Source: an uncultured Nocardioides sp. (lineage in GTDB: Bacteria; Actinomycetota; Actinomycetes; Propionibacteriales; Nocardioidaceae). Taken from it: a stretch of 64,000 bases of DNA. A model generated the notes under the pieces. The model was not told where the DNA came from, did no database searches, and saw nothing but the letters and a program-made list of their open reading frames with translations. Where the stretch lies: positions 868,001-932,000 of the forward strand of contig NZ_CANLDB010000001.1 of the NCBI RefSeq assembly GCF_947489365.1, read 5' to 3'. The position numbers and the translations under genes are program-made. Below are positions 1 through 7,895 of the stretch, one piece after another; position 1 is the first letter of the stretch, and every line of letters starts with the position of its first letter.

Positions 1-553
1 CGTACGACGCCCCGGCGAGCAGGAGTGCGGAGACGAACTGCGAGGACGCCGACGCGTCGAGCACGACGCGCCCGCCGCGCACGGAGCCGTGCCCGACGAC
101 CCCGAACGGCAGGAACGGTCCACCGTCGACCGCCACCCCGAGGTCGCGCAGGGCGTCGAGCAGGGTCCCCACCGGCCGGGTCCTCATGTGGGGGTCACCG
201 TCGAAGTCGACGCGCCCCGTGTGCAGCGCGGCGACGGGCGGCACGAACCGCATGACCGTGCCGGCCAGGCCGCAGTCGACACGCGCGTCGCCAGCACCGC
301 CGGAGGACGGCGTCACCGCCCAGTCGTCGCCCGAGGAGTCGACGCCGTGACCGAGCGCGCGCAGCGCGGCCGCCATCAGCTCGCTGTCGCGCGACCGCAG
401 CGCCCGCCGGACGACGGAGGGGCCGTCCGCGGTGGCCGCCAGCAGCAGCGCGCGGTTGGTCAGCGACTTGCTCCCCGGCAGCCGGACGACGGCGTCGACC
501 TTTCCGTCCGCGACCGGCGCCGGCCACACCGGCGCCGTCACGGGCGGGGTCAC
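1..553 (-). CDS. aroA: 3-phosphoshikimate 1-carboxyvinyltransferase (EPSP synthase), N-terminal part, cut by window edge
   Basis: Sixth step of the shikimate pathway: transfers enolpyruvate from PEP to shikimate 3-phosphate. The reading frame starts at GTG (553, minus) and stays open to the left edge, so about 184 residues are visible. The N-terminus shows the diagnostic [15 protein letters not shown] block, whose Lys contacts PEP, then a GLAGTVMRF segment and repeated small beta-alpha units typical of the EPSP fold. A second GTG lies four codons downstream (541), and an in-frame stop lies just upstream (572-574), so the start is confined to a short interval. The gene follows the DoxX gene with a gap of 18 nt. 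Truncation is due to the window, not to mutation. Confidence 0.9.
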   Translation of the reverse strand, partial: MTPPVTAPVWPAPVADGKVDAVVRLPGSKSLTNRALLLAATADGPSVVRRALRSRDSELMAAALRALGHGVDSSGDDWAVTPSSGGAGDARVDCGLAGTVMRFVPPVAALHTGRVDFDGDPHMRTRPVGTLLDALRDLGVAVDGGPFLPFGVVGHGSVRGGRVVLDASASSQFVSALLLAGASY

Positions 554-571
554 GGGGGTGTTCAGGGGGGC

Positions 572-1102
572 TCAGCTGGCCTTGGCGGCCGCGAGCTTGG
601 CGGCGTTGGCCATGTCGTGCTGGACGTGCTTGGCCTCGCGCTTGACGTCCTTCGCGGCGCGACGCGCGCGCCAGGCCACGCCGGGCTTGCCCTCGGTGTC
701 GACGCCGGCGAGCAGCAGGCCGCCCAGGGTCGAGACGTTCTTGAAGAAGGCGAGGCGCTGGGCCTTGACCTGGACCGGGTCGGTCTCGTTCCAGAAGGCG
801 TGACCGGCGATGGTGGTGAGCGTCAGCGACCCGGCGAGCACCGAGGAGCTGAGGCGGGGGAAGCGGTTGGTGGCCAGCGCGGCGGCGGCGGCGATCTGCA
901 CCACCGCGTTGACGCGGACCAGGGTGGTGGGGTCCTCGGGGATGGGCGCGGAGGGGACCGCAGCCTTCGCCGCGGGCACGACCCGGTCGGTCACGTTCTG
1001 GGCCTTCGGGCCGAGCGACTCGGCGTTGCGCAGCGCGTTCGCCGCGCCGATGAAGAACACGGAGGCGAGCATCGGCCGGGCGATCAGTCTGATGGCGGTC
1101 AT
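572..1102 (-). CDS. DoxX family membrane protein
   Basis: 176 residues beginning at ATG 1102. Hydrophobic segments near residues 8-24, 66-84, 90-106 and 120-136 fit the four-helix DoxX fold. The LIARPMLASVFFIGAANAL start and the GHAFWNE motif between helices are typical of actinobacterial DoxX members. Some family members are linked to redox homeostasis together with thiosulfate or superoxide metabolism, but the substrate is unknown. The C-terminus is charged (a run rich in Arg, Lys and Ala) and presumably cytoplasmic. It is divergent from the SRAP gene, with 50 nt between the two starts, and lies directly upstream of aroA. Confidence 0.85.
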   Translation of the reverse strand: MTAIRLIARPMLASVFFIGAANALRNAESLGPKAQNVTDRVVPAAKAAVPSAPIPEDPTTLVRVNAVVQIAAAAALATNRFPRLSSSVLAGSLTLTTIAGHAFWNETDPVQVKAQRLAFFKNVSTLGGLLLAGVDTEGKPGVAWRARRAAKDVKREAKHVQHDMANAAKLAAAKAS

Positions 1103-1140
1103 AGGGGCATTCCTACACGATCCGTCACGCCGGGGCGCCG

Positions 1141-1146
1141 TACGCT
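1141..1146 (+). promoter_or_regulatory. -10 hexamer TACGCT of a predicted leaderless SRAP transcript
   Basis: TACGCT lies six bases before the ATG at 1153. A start site 6-8 nt after the hexamer would fall on the start codon, and no Shine-Dalgarno sequence is visible. No convincing -35 element was found. Confidence 0.5.
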
Positions 1147-1152
1147 CGTCCC

Positions 1153-1956
1153 ATGTGCGGCCGCTACGCCTCCACCCGTGACGCCGACGCGCTCGCCGAG
1201 GAGTTCGAGGTCGTCGAGCAGGTGCTGGCGACCCCCCTCGAGGCGGACTGGAACGTGGCGCCGACCAAGCCGGTCCCGGCGATCCTCGAGCGGCCGCCCC
1301 GGGAGCCGGGCGCGGGGGGCGAGGACGACGAGGACGCCGGTCCCCAGCGCCAGCTGCGCTCGCTGACGTGGGGACTCGTGCCCTTCTGGGCCAAGGATCC
1401 CGGCATCGGCAGCCGCATGATCAACGCCCGCACCGAGACGGTGGCGGACAAGCCCGCCTTCCGCCAGGCGTTCGCGAAGCGCCGCTGCCTGCTGCCCGCC
1501 GACGGATACTTCGAGTGGTACCCCACCCAGCAGCGGGGGAAGGGCGGCAAGCCGCTCAAGCAGCCCTTCTTCATCCGCCCCCACGACGGCGGGGTGCTCG
1601 CGATGGCGGGGCTGTACGAGATCTGGCGCGACCCCGACCGCGCGGACGACGACCCCGAGCGCTTCCGCTGGACCTGCACCGTCCTCACCACCAGCGCCAC
1701 CGACGAGCTCGGCCACCTCCACGACCGGATGCCGATGACCGTGGCCCGGGAGTCCTGGGCGGCCTGGCTCGACCCCACCCGCTCCGACGACGCCCGCGGC
1801 CTCCTCGTGCCCGCGGCGCCGGGGGCGCTCACGGCGTACCCGGTCTCCACGGCTGTCGGCAACGTCCGCAACAACGGCCCGAGCCTCGTCGAGCCGCTGC
1901 CGCTGGAGGAGGTCGACCCGGAGGTGGCCGAGCAGGCGACGGGCTCGCCCGGATGA
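1153..1956 (+). CDS. SRAP (SOS response-associated peptidase) family protein, YedK/HMCES type
   Basis: 267 residues starting MCGRYAS. In this family the initiator Met is removed and Cys2 forms a thiazolidine crosslink with abasic sites in single-stranded DNA, protecting them during replication. Other conserved signatures are present: the INARTET segment near residue 90, the FEWY motif with the catalytic Glu near residue 120, and HDRMPM with the conserved His near 195. Length is normal for the family. An acidic insert (around residues 50-65) and a basic insert (around 125-135) are lineage-specific loops. The stop overlaps the next start as ATGA, so translation of the hydrolase is probably coupled. 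Confidence 0.93.
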   Translation: MCGRYASTRDADALAEEFEVVEQVLATPLEADWNVAPTKPVPAILERPPREPGAGGEDDEDAGPQRQLRSLTWGLVPFWAKDPGIGSRMINARTETVADKPAFRQAFAKRRCLLPADGYFEWYPTQQRGKGGKPLKQPFFIRPHDGGVLAMAGLYEIWRDPDRADDDPERFRWTCTVLTTSATDELGHLHDRMPMTVARESWAAWLDPTRSDDARGLLVPAAPGALTAYPVSTAVGNVRNNGPSLVEPLPLEEVDPEVAEQATGSPG

Positions 1957-2606
1957 CGGCCCGGGAGCTGGACACCCCGCACGGTCCTGCCCGCCTCGAG
2001 GTGGCGCGGGCCCGGTCCCCGATCGCGACGCTGCTCCTCTCCCACGGCGCGGGCGCCGGCGCCGACACCCACGACCTCGAGGCCCTCGCCGCCCACCTGC
2101 CGCGCCAGGGCGTGACCGTCGCCCGCCTCACCCAGCCCTGGCGCGTTGCCGGGCGGAAGGTGGCCACCGCCCCGCCGACCCTGGACGACGCCCTGCTGGT
2201 CGCCGTGGGCTCGCTGCAGCGCTCCGCGCGCCCCCTGGTGCTCGGGGGACGGTCGGCCGGCGCCCGGTCGGCCGCCCGCTGCGCCCGGTCCGCTGGCGCC
2301 GCCGGATGTCTCGCGCTCTCCTTCCCGCTCCACCCGCCGGGTCGGCCCGAGCGCAGCCGCCTCGACGAGCTGACCGGCGCCGGCGTCCCGACGCTGGTCG
2401 TGCAGGGCGAGCGCGACCCGATGGGGACGCCCGAGGAGTTCCCCGCCGACCTCGAGGCGCACGACGTCCACCTGGTCGTCGTGCCTGCCGCCGACCACTC
2501 GCTGCGGACCCCGAAGCGCTCGGGACCCGCGCCGGACGACGTCGCGGCGCTGCTCGTCGAGGCCACCCTCGAGTGGCTCGTGCGCGAGGTCACCGGCTCC
2601 GGCTGA
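1953..2606 (+). CDS. alpha/beta hydrolase, KANL3/Tex30-like family
   Basis: 217 residues starting at the ATG that overlaps the SRAP stop. A compact alpha/beta hydrolase: oxyanion segment LLLSHGAGAG near residues 28-36, nucleophile elbow GGRSAGA with Ser101, acid in QGERDPMG (Asp155) and the catalytic His in ADHSL (His182). This arrangement matches the KANL3/Tex30 type of small hydrolases, for which no substrate is established. A much longer open frame runs upstream on the same strand, but it is out of register with the SRAP protein and antisense-like in composition, so the ATGA-coupled start is preferred. Probably an operon with SRAP. Confidence 0.85.
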   Translation: MTARELDTPHGPARLEVARARSPIATLLLSHGAGAGADTHDLEALAAHLPRQGVTVARLTQPWRVAGRKVATAPPTLDDALLVAVGSLQRSARPLVLGGRSAGARSAARCARSAGAAGCLALSFPLHPPGRPERSRLDELTGAGVPTLVVQGERDPMGTPEEFPADLEAHDVHLVVVPAADHSLRTPKRSGPAPDDVAALLVEATLEWLVREVTGSG

Positions 2607-2655
2607 GCCGCGGGCCGGCGTCCACGGAGCCGCGGCCGGTACCCCGCCCCGGTGC

Positions 2656-2682
2656 GGGAATGCCCGGCCCGGGGGTGCTGTT
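2656..2682 (+). promoter_or_regulatory. predicted SigR-dependent autoregulatory promoter (GGGAAT-N18-GTT)
   Basis: GGGAAT at 2656-2661 and GTT at 2680-2682 are separated by exactly 18 bases, the consensus recognised by the thiol-stress sigma factor SigR/SigH of actinobacteria. It sits upstream of sigR itself, as expected for positive autoregulation. The predicted start site is near 2689, just before an in-frame ATG at 2691. Confidence 0.8.
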
Positions 2683-2778
2683 CAGCCGACATGCCCGCAC
2701 TGCTCACCACCACGCAGACGGAGTCGGTGCCCGCCGCCGGTCCCGTCTCGACCGGCCCCCGCGCCGAGGCCCGAGGGC

Positions 2779-2784
2779 TAGGGT
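2779..2784 (+). promoter_or_regulatory. -10 hexamer TAGGGT, predicted housekeeping promoter of sigR
   Basis: TAGGGT lies eight bases before the ATG at 2793. Transcription from here would give a leaderless mRNA for the short SigR form, independent of the SigR-type promoter further upstream. No clear -35 box is visible. Confidence 0.5.
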
Positions 2785-2792
2785 GGACGTCG

Positions 2793-3446
2793 ATGACGAA
2801 CACCGCAGCCGACGAGGTCGACACCGTCGACGTGGCGACCGAGACCCCCGAGGACCGAGCAGCCCGCTTCGAGAGGGACGCCCTGCCGTTCCTCGACCAG
2901 CTCTACTCGGCGGGCATGCGCATGACCCGGAACCCGGCTGACGCCGAGGACCTGGTGCAGGAGACGTTCGCCAAGGCGTACAGCTCCTTCCACCAGTTCC
3001 GCCCCGGCACGAACCTGAAGGCCTGGCTCTACCGCATCCTGACCAACACCTTCATCAACTCCTACCGCAAGAAGCAGCGTCAGCCGCAGCAGTCGATGTC
3101 CGAGGACGTCGAGGACTGGCAGCTGGCCCGCGCCGAGTCGCACAGCTCCACCGGGCTGAAGTCCGCGGAGACCGAGGCTCTCGAGCACCTGCCCGACTCG
3201 CAGGTCAAGGACGCGCTGCAGCGACTGCCCGAGGAGTTCCGCCTGGCCGTCTACCTGGCCGACGTGGAGGGTTTCCCCTACAAGGAGATCGCCGAGATCA
3301 TGGACACGCCCATCGGCACCGTGATGTCGCGCCTGCACCGGGGACGCCGGCAGCTGCGCGACATGCTCACCGAGCACGTCCGCTCCAACGCCCTCGTGGC
3401 CGACGAGACCGTCGAGCGCGCGGTGCGGAAGGGGGGAGCGCGATGA
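2793..3446 (+). CDS. sigR: ECF RNA polymerase sigma factor SigR (SigH), thiol-oxidative stress
   Basis: 217 residues from ATG 2793. Region 2 spans about residues 30-95, with the [14 protein letters not shown] core and the -10-recognising [10 protein letters not shown] segment. Region 4 spans about 145-200, with the helix-turn-helix [20 protein letters not shown]. It directs core RNA polymerase to thioredoxin, mycothiol and protein quality-control genes when RsrA is oxidised. The frame remains open upstream. The ATG at 2691 would add 34 residues and matches the start site expected from the SigR-type promoter, so two isoforms are possible. The short start is chosen because it has its own -10 box and matches the usual SigR length. 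The stop overlaps the rsrA start. Confidence 0.95.
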   Translation: MTNTAADEVDTVDVATETPEDRAARFERDALPFLDQLYSAGMRMTRNPADAEDLVQETFAKAYSSFHQFRPGTNLKAWLYRILTNTFINSYRKKQRQPQQSMSEDVEDWQLARAESHSSTGLKSAETEALEHLPDSQVKDALQRLPEEFRLAVYLADVEGFPYKEIAEIMDTPIGTVMSRLHRGRRQLRDMLTEHVRSNALVADETVERAVRKGGAR

Positions 3447-3736
3447 CCAGCCAGTCCGAGGCCGACCGGCCCGCAGGCAGCGCCGAGGCCGGCGACGGCT
3501 GTGCGGAGTACCTCGAGCGCATCGTCTACTTCCTCGACAACGAGCTCGACCAGGCCGACTGTCAGCAGGTCCAGCTGCACCTCGACGAGTGTGCGCCGTG
3601 CCTGCGCAAGTACGACCTCGAGCGCACGGTGAAGGCCGTCGTCGCCCGCTCGTGCTCCGAGGCCGCACCGTCCGGTCTCGCCGAGCGCGTCCGCATGCAG
3701 ATCCGCACGGTGCAGGTCCAGATCACCGACGGCTGA
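3443..3736 (+). CDS. rsrA: mycothiol-system anti-sigma factor RsrA
   Basis: 97 residues, ATG overlapping the sigR stop (ATGA). A zinc-binding anti-sigma (ZAS) protein: Cys20, Cys40 and the H-x3-C-x2-C signature His46-Cys50-Cys53, with another Cys at 71. In RsrA/RshA, reduced thiols plus zinc hold SigR inactive, and disulfide formation releases it. An N-terminal Gly/Ala-rich tail of about 18 residues precedes the ZAS fold. Immediate co-translation with sigR gives the usual stoichiometric control. It is distinct from other ZAS proteins by this gene order and by the short cytosolic architecture without a membrane segment. Confidence 0.95.
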   Translation: MTSQSEADRPAGSAEAGDGCAEYLERIVYFLDNELDQADCQQVQLHLDECAPCLRKYDLERTVKAVVARSCSEAAPSGLAERVRMQIRTVQVQITDG

Positions 3737-3780
3737 GGCCGCGTGGGACGATAGGCCACCACCGTCACGAGGAGGACACC

Positions 3781-3855
3781 ATGGGCAAGACCGGACGCAA
3801 GCGCCGCGCGCGCAAGAAGAAGGCCGCCAACCACGGCAAGCGCCCCAACGCCTGA
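3781..3855 (+). CDS. 50S ribosomal protein bL37 (24 residues)
   Basis: A 24-codon gene: MGKTGRKRRARK, then KKAANHGKRPNA. It is extremely basic and matches the actinobacterial large-subunit protein bL37 first seen in mycobacterial ribosome structures, which ends in NHGKRPN. A strong GAGGAGG Shine-Dalgarno lies about 5 nt upstream, supporting translation of this very small frame. It follows rsrA by 44 nt and is closed by a strong hairpin downstream. The same frame is open further upstream, but that extension has no plausible start or composition. Confidence 0.88.
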   Translation: MGKTGRKRRARKKKAANHGKRPNA

Positions 3856-3894
3856 GGCGCGCAGCGCGGCCCCACGGGGCCGACGCCGCCCGAC

Positions 3895-3921
3895 GAGCCC
3901 CCGGTCACCGACCGGGGGCTC
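3895..3921 (+). terminator. hairpin terminator after bL37
   Basis: Perfect 11-bp inverted repeat (GAGCCCCCGGT with ACCGGGGGCTC) around a 5-nt loop. No U-tract follows, as is common for actinobacterial hairpin terminators. It lies 40 nt after the bL37 stop. Confidence 0.75.
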
Positions 3922-3940
3922 TCGTGCGTCCCGGGGCCTT

Positions 3941-4062
3941 CGTCCTCCCCAGGACGGGGCCCTCGCGGCGGGTGGTCCCCTGACCTTCCGTCGTCCGAGG
4001 GGGCCGCGGGGAGCAGGTGCTCAGGGGACCACCCCCGGCCCGGGTACCGCCTGGGGAGGACG
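3941..4062. repeat. nested inverted repeat between convergent genes
   Basis: Two perfect inverted repeats share one centre. The outer arms are 13 bp (CGTCCTCCCCAGG at 3941-3953, complement at 4050-4062). The inner arms are 14 bp (GGGTGGTCCCCTGA at 3970-3983, complement at 4021-4034). The 37-nt central loop and the 15-16 nt flanking internal loops are not complementary. It ends 5 nt before the stop of the SGNH hydrolase, so it could act as a terminator for that minus-strand gene, or form a cruciform. Confidence 0.8.
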
Positions 4063-4066
4063 GCGC

Positions 4067-5374
4067 TCAGCAGTCGAGGGCGGGCGCGACCGCCGCGGCG
4101 ACGGCCGCGAAGCCCTCGTCGGAGGGGTGGAGCGAGTCGCCGGAGTCGTACGACGGGCGCAGGCGGGCCGGGTCCGCGGGGTCGCGCAGGACGCGGTCGG
4201 TGTCGACGACGCCGTCGAGCTCGTCGGTGCTGCGGATCCAGTCGTTCACGGCCTGCCGGTCGGCCTCACCGGCCTCCGTGGCGTAGCCGAAGCCCGTGAA
4301 CGGGGTGAGGGTCGCCCCGATGACCCGGACGCCGTCGGCCCTGGCGCGGTCGACGAGGGTGCGGTAGGCGTCGATCAGCTCCTCCGGCTCGAGGTCGCCC
4401 TCGGCACCGCCGATGTCGTTGATGCCCGCGAGCACGACCACCGTCCGCACGCCGGGGACGGCGAGGACGTCGCGGTCGAAGCGGTCCAGGACCGGGTCCC
4501 CGGTGCGTCCGCTGCCGCTGAGCACCCGGTTGCCGCCGATGCCCGCGTTCACGACCCCGCACCGGCCCACGGGTCCGGTCGACCCGGCTGACCCGGCGGA
4601 GGCGGCCGTCCCGCCGAGGAGCCTCGCGGCGACCTGGTCGGGGTAGCGCAGGTCGGCGTCCACGCTGGAGTTCGCGCCCGCCGTGATCGAGTCGCCGACG
4701 AACACCACCGTGCCGTCGTCGTCGTCGGTGGCGACGTCGACGCCGGCGAGGAAGTAGCGCGACTCGTCGAGGGTCTCGAAGGCGTCGCCCGGGTCGGTGA
4801 CGTGCTCGCCCTCGGCGACGAAGGAGGTCGCGAACGCCGACGCCTGCCACGTGGCGGGACCCGTCGGCCCGGGCAGGTGCATGCTCACGACGACGTCGGC
4901 GAGGTCGGGGACCCGCACCCGGACCGGGTCCGAGGCCAGCACCTCGCCGACGGGGATGCTCGTCGACTCCTGGCCGTCGAAGGTGACCCGACGGAGGTCC
5001 ACGATGTCGACGCGGGGCCGGCCCTGGTTGCCTCGGCGGACGGCGACGGTGACGGCACCGATCTCGAGCGGGCGGTCGCCGTACACGTTGGAGAGGCGGA
5101 GCCGCAGCGCGTCGCCGCCCAACGACAGCCGCGCCACCTGGCGCAGGGTCACGTCGGTGAAGCCCTCGGGGGCGATCTCGTCGGCCTCACCCGCCTCGTG
5201 CAGCGCGGCACCCCACGAGCCGACCCAGCTGCTGCCGGGCGGCAGGTCGGCCGCCGCCTGCTCGGACGGCTGGCTCGGGGACTGGGCGAGCAGCACGGAG
5301 CCGACCGCGGTCAGCGTCGCCAGGCTGAGGGCGCTGAGGACCGCCGTCAGGCGGCTGCGGCGCGCAGGAGCCAT
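4067..5374 (-). CDS. secreted SGNH/GDSL-family hydrolase
   Basis: 435 residues from ATG 5374, preceded by an AGGAGG Shine-Dalgarno. A signal peptide occupies about residues 1-31 (Arg-rich start, then a hydrophobic stretch). A beta-rich region (about 45-210) precedes the SGNH domain. Family blocks are clear: VFVGDSITAG with nucleophile Ser229, the GIGGNR block with Gly and Asn near 278-283, GINDIG (317-322), and the catalytic dyad in DSLHPSD (Asp413, His416). Such proteins are extracellular esterases or lipases acting on acyl or acetyl esters of lipids or polysaccharides; the substrate here is unknown. Convergent with bL37. Confidence 0.92.
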   Translation of the reverse strand: MAPARRSRLTAVLSALSLATLTAVGSVLLAQSPSQPSEQAAADLPPGSSWVGSWGAALHEAGEADEIAPEGFTDVTLRQVARLSLGGDALRLRLSNVYGDRPLEIGAVTVAVRRGNQGRPRVDIVDLRRVTFDGQESTSIPVGEVLASDPVRVRVPDLADVVVSMHLPGPTGPATWQASAFATSFVAEGEHVTDPGDAFETLDESRYFLAGVDVATDDDDGTVVFVGDSITAGANSSVDADLRYPDQVAARLLGGTAASAGSAGSTGPVGRCGVVNAGIGGNRVLSGSGRTGDPVLDRFDRDVLAVPGVRTVVVLAGINDIGGAEGDLEPEELIDAYRTLVDRARADGVRVIGATLTPFTGFGYATEAGEADRQAVNDWIRSTDELDGVVDTDRVLRDPADPARLRPSYDSGDSLHPSDEGFAAVAAAVAPALDC

Positions 5375-5469
5375 CGGATCCTCCTGCTCGAGGTCCGGCC
5401 GTGGGCGGCGCGCTCCCCACGAGCGCGGTCACACGGGAGGGAATGAGGTCTCCAGTGTGGCAGTGGCGC

Positions 5470-5883
5470 TCAGTCCTCGTGCAGGAACCGTCGAATCTCG
5501 ACGACCGCCCGGACCACCTCGCCGGTGGCGACCTCGACCTCCTCGGTGTCGTCACCCACGCGATGGCGGGCATGGACGGCGAACCGCGCCCGCCGACCGC
5601 CCGGAGCGTCCTCGCCCGAGCGGCGCGCGGTCACCACCACGGTGGCCCCGACGGGGCTCGGCGCCCGGTGCTCGAGGCTGACGCGGGTCCCGACCGACGT
5701 GCTGCCGTCGGGCAGGTCGGCCTCGAGGGCGGCACAGGTCGCGGCCTCCATCCAGGCCAGCAGGCGGGGTGTGCCGAGGACGGGCAGCGACCCACTGCCG
5801 ACAGCGGCGGCGGTGTCGTCGTCGGTGACGGTGAAGCGGAGCTCGGCCTCGGCGGGGACGGCAGGAGCAGGGGTGTCGGGCAC
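5470..5883 (-). CDS. hotdog-fold thioesterase, FlK-like
   Basis: 137 residues from GTG 5883, chosen because GGAGG lies four bases upstream and the protein then starts PDTPAPAVPAEAEL, like its homologues. A single hotdog domain: GTPRLLAWMEAATCAAL (helix with the conserved TP and Glu) followed by VGTRVSLEHRAPSPVG containing the conserved His. This matches the small actinobacterial thioesterase family related to fluoroacetyl-CoA thioesterase FlK. It probably hydrolyses an acyl-CoA, but no substrate can be assigned. It is divergent from the ECF sigma factor, with 64 nt between starts. Confidence 0.8.
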   Translation of the reverse strand: MPDTPAPAVPAEAELRFTVTDDDTAAAVGSGSLPVLGTPRLLAWMEAATCAALEADLPDGSTSVGTRVSLEHRAPSPVGATVVVTARRSGEDAPGGRRARFAVHARHRVGDDTEEVEVATGEVVRAVVEIRRFLHED

Positions 5884-5947
5884 GGGACCTCCGCGATCTC
5901 GGGGTGGGGGTGGGGCAACCTGGGGCGATGTCAGACGTCTACCAGGT

Positions 5948-6514
5948 GTGAGGACGGACGTGACAGATCTCGGGGCCGCGCGGAGCACTGCCGTGCGTGC
6001 CGGCTCCGTGGACGACGGGGGACCGTCGGTGGGGCTGGAGGAGCTGTACGCGACGCACCGGCTGTCCCTGGTGCGCCTCGCGCTGCTGCTCGTCGACGAC
6101 GTGGCCGCGGCGGAGGACGTCGTCCACGACGCGTTCGCGCGGATGGTCGCCCGGCGCACCCCGCTGCGGGACCCGCACGCCGCACTGGGCTACCTGCGGA
6201 CGTCGGTGGTCAACGGCTCCCGGTCGGCGCTGCGCCGCCGTCGTACCGCCCGGGCCTACGCGCCACCCCTCGACGTCGCGCCGACGTCCCCGGAGGACTC
6301 CGCCGTGCTCGCCGAGGAGCACCGGGCCGTCCTCGACGGCCTCGCCCGCCTGGGCCGCCGCCAGCGGGAGGTGCTGGTGCTGCGCTACTGGTCCGGGCTC
6401 TCGGAGGCCGACATCGCCGCGACGCTGGGCATCAGCCGCGGCACCGTGAAGTCCACCGCCAGCCGCGCCCTCGTCGCGCTGGAGCGGGTCATGACGCAGG
6501 AGGCAGACCGATGA
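5948..6514 (+). CDS. SigE-family (ECF-type) RNA polymerase sigma factor
   Basis: About 188 residues. Region 2 begins LEELYATHRLSLVRLALLL and includes the AEDVVHDAFARM segment. Region 4 carries LVLRYWSGLSEADIAATLGI followed by SRGTVKSTASRAL as the helix-turn-helix. This matches the small SigE-family group common in actinomycetes. The start is uncertain: GTG at 5948 is taken, but GTG 5960 would give four residues less. The stop overlaps the next gene as ATGA. The downstream product has a membrane segment, so it may be the cognate regulator, though it lacks a zinc anti-sigma motif. Confidence 0.85.
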   Translation: MRTDVTDLGAARSTAVRAGSVDDGGPSVGLEELYATHRLSLVRLALLLVDDVAAAEDVVHDAFARMVARRTPLRDPHAALGYLRTSVVNGSRSALRRRRTARAYAPPLDVAPTSPEDSAVLAEEHRAVLDGLARLGRRQREVLVLRYWSGLSEADIAATLGISRGTVKSTASRALVALERVMTQEADR

Positions 6515-7872
6515 GCAACGAGCTGGAGCAGCGCCTGGCCGCGGCCCTCGAGGCCCGCGCCGGCCAGGTCGGACCCGACGACCTCACCCCCCGCGGGCTC
6601 CCGGGCCCGGCCGGGCGCGGCCCCTCCCGCGCCGTGTGGGTGGGGCTGGCCGCCGCGGCCTGCCTGGCCGCCGTCGGCGCCGGGGTGGTCGTGCCCCGGC
6701 TCCTGGCCGACCTCGACGCGTCCCAGCCGCCACCGGTCTCCCGTCCCGACGTGCCGCCGGACGTCGGTCAGGACTGGGAGCCGATCGGCGGGGTCGAGAG
6801 CGACGTCGACCTCGACGGCGACGGCGAGGCCGACCGGGTCCGCCTCCGCGGGGAGCCGGACCCCGACTTCGAGGGCCGCACGCGTCTCGACGTCGAGCTC
6901 AGCGGTGGCGGGTCGGCGTACGGCGTCGTCGCGCTGGGCTCGACCCTCGCCACGTACTCGCCGCGGGGTGCGGACCTCGACCTCGACGGCGCCGACGAGA
7001 TGGTCCTGACCGTCGACGTCGACGAGGCCACGACGGCCCCGCGGGTGCTCGACCTGCGCGACGACGTCCTCGTCGAGGTCGCGCCGGCGGCCGGTGACGG
7101 GACCCCCCTGGTGGCCGGGCCCGTGCGCGCCGGGACGGACCCTGCGACCGGCCTGGTCGAGCAGCGGGCCGCCGACTGGTGGTTGGCGGACGGGACGTTG
7201 CGCTCCTCCGTCTCCGAGAGCGCCTACCCGGCCCTCGGGATGAGCTGGTGGGTCCCGGACCCCTTCGTCGCCCAGGTCGTCACCTGGCGGCTCGAGGGCG
7301 ACGTGCTGGTGCCTCGCCTCGACGAGGACGTCTGCATCAGCCGGCTCGAGGAGGAGCGGCGCCCCTGCGAGCCGGGGGAGCAGGACGGCCTGCCCGACCT
7401 GGCACCGGTCGCCGACGACCTCGTCGGGGCGGGGGAGTCGGCCCGCCTGATCGGGGGACTGCCCGCCACCGCGCGGATCATCCGCTCCGGGCGCTCCGAC
7501 CGCGTCGTCGTCACCCCCGACGGCGGCCGCCCCAGCGGCTTCACCATCTTCGGCAAGCGCCTCCGTGTCTTCACCACGGCCCCGTCCGCGCTGGTCCTCG
7601 ACGAGGTCGCCGCGGCGTACGACGAGGACGGCGACGACCGACCCGACGGTGTCCTCGTCGCCCCCACCGACGGGCCGATCACCCCGCTGCGGGCCCCCGA
7701 CGACCAGCGCGCCTGGCTGGCCGAGGACGGGGCCGTGTACACCGTGTCCGGGGGGTCCGGCCGGGTCGAGCTCGGCCAGTGGGCCCGGGACGGCGACGAC
7801 CTGCTCGTCGTCCCCCTCGGGACCGTGTGCCTCCCCGACGACGGCGACGTGACCGCGGCGGAGCGCTGCTGA
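6511..7872 (+). CDS. membrane-anchored protein with FG-GAP/calcium-loop-like repeats, function unknown
   Basis: 453 residues, ATG overlapping the sigma factor stop. The N-terminal 35 residues are probably cytoplasmic, one membrane helix follows (about 36-58), and the rest is extracytoplasmic. Three aspartate-rich loops resemble DxDxDG calcium-binding or FG-GAP repeats: DVDLDGDGEADRV (about 98-110), DLDLDGADEM (about 155-165) and DEDGDDRPDG (about 370-380). Two Cys pairs near 273-290 and the C-terminus could form disulfides outside the cell. Co-translation with the sigma factor suggests it senses an envelope signal or anchors the regulator. No recognised anti-sigma domain was seen. Confidence 0.75.
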   Translation: MSNELEQRLAAALEARAGQVGPDDLTPRGLPGPAGRGPSRAVWVGLAAAACLAAVGAGVVVPRLLADLDASQPPPVSRPDVPPDVGQDWEPIGGVESDVDLDGDGEADRVRLRGEPDPDFEGRTRLDVELSGGGSAYGVVALGSTLATYSPRGADLDLDGADEMVLTVDVDEATTAPRVLDLRDDVLVEVAPAAGDGTPLVAGPVRAGTDPATGLVEQRAADWWLADGTLRSSVSESAYPALGMSWWVPDPFVAQVVTWRLEGDVLVPRLDEDVCISRLEEERRPCEPGEQDGLPDLAPVADDLVGAGESARLIGGLPATARIIRSGRSDRVVVTPDGGRPSGFTIFGKRLRVFTTAPSALVLDEVAAAYDEDGDDRPDGVLVAPTDGPITPLRAPDDQRAWLAEDGAVYTVSGGSGRVELGQWARDGDDLLVVPLGTVCLPDDGDVTAAERC

Positions 7873-7895
7873 CCTCCTCCTCAGGTCGGACCGGG

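Noticed and set aside
2652-2690. GTG at 2652 as the sigR start
   Set aside because: It overlaps the -35 element of the predicted SigR promoter, so it would not be on that transcript.
5436-5466. A second SigR-type promoter (GGGAAT then GTG at 18-bp spacing)
   Set aside because: The -10 reads GTG instead of GTT, and no plus-strand gene follows.
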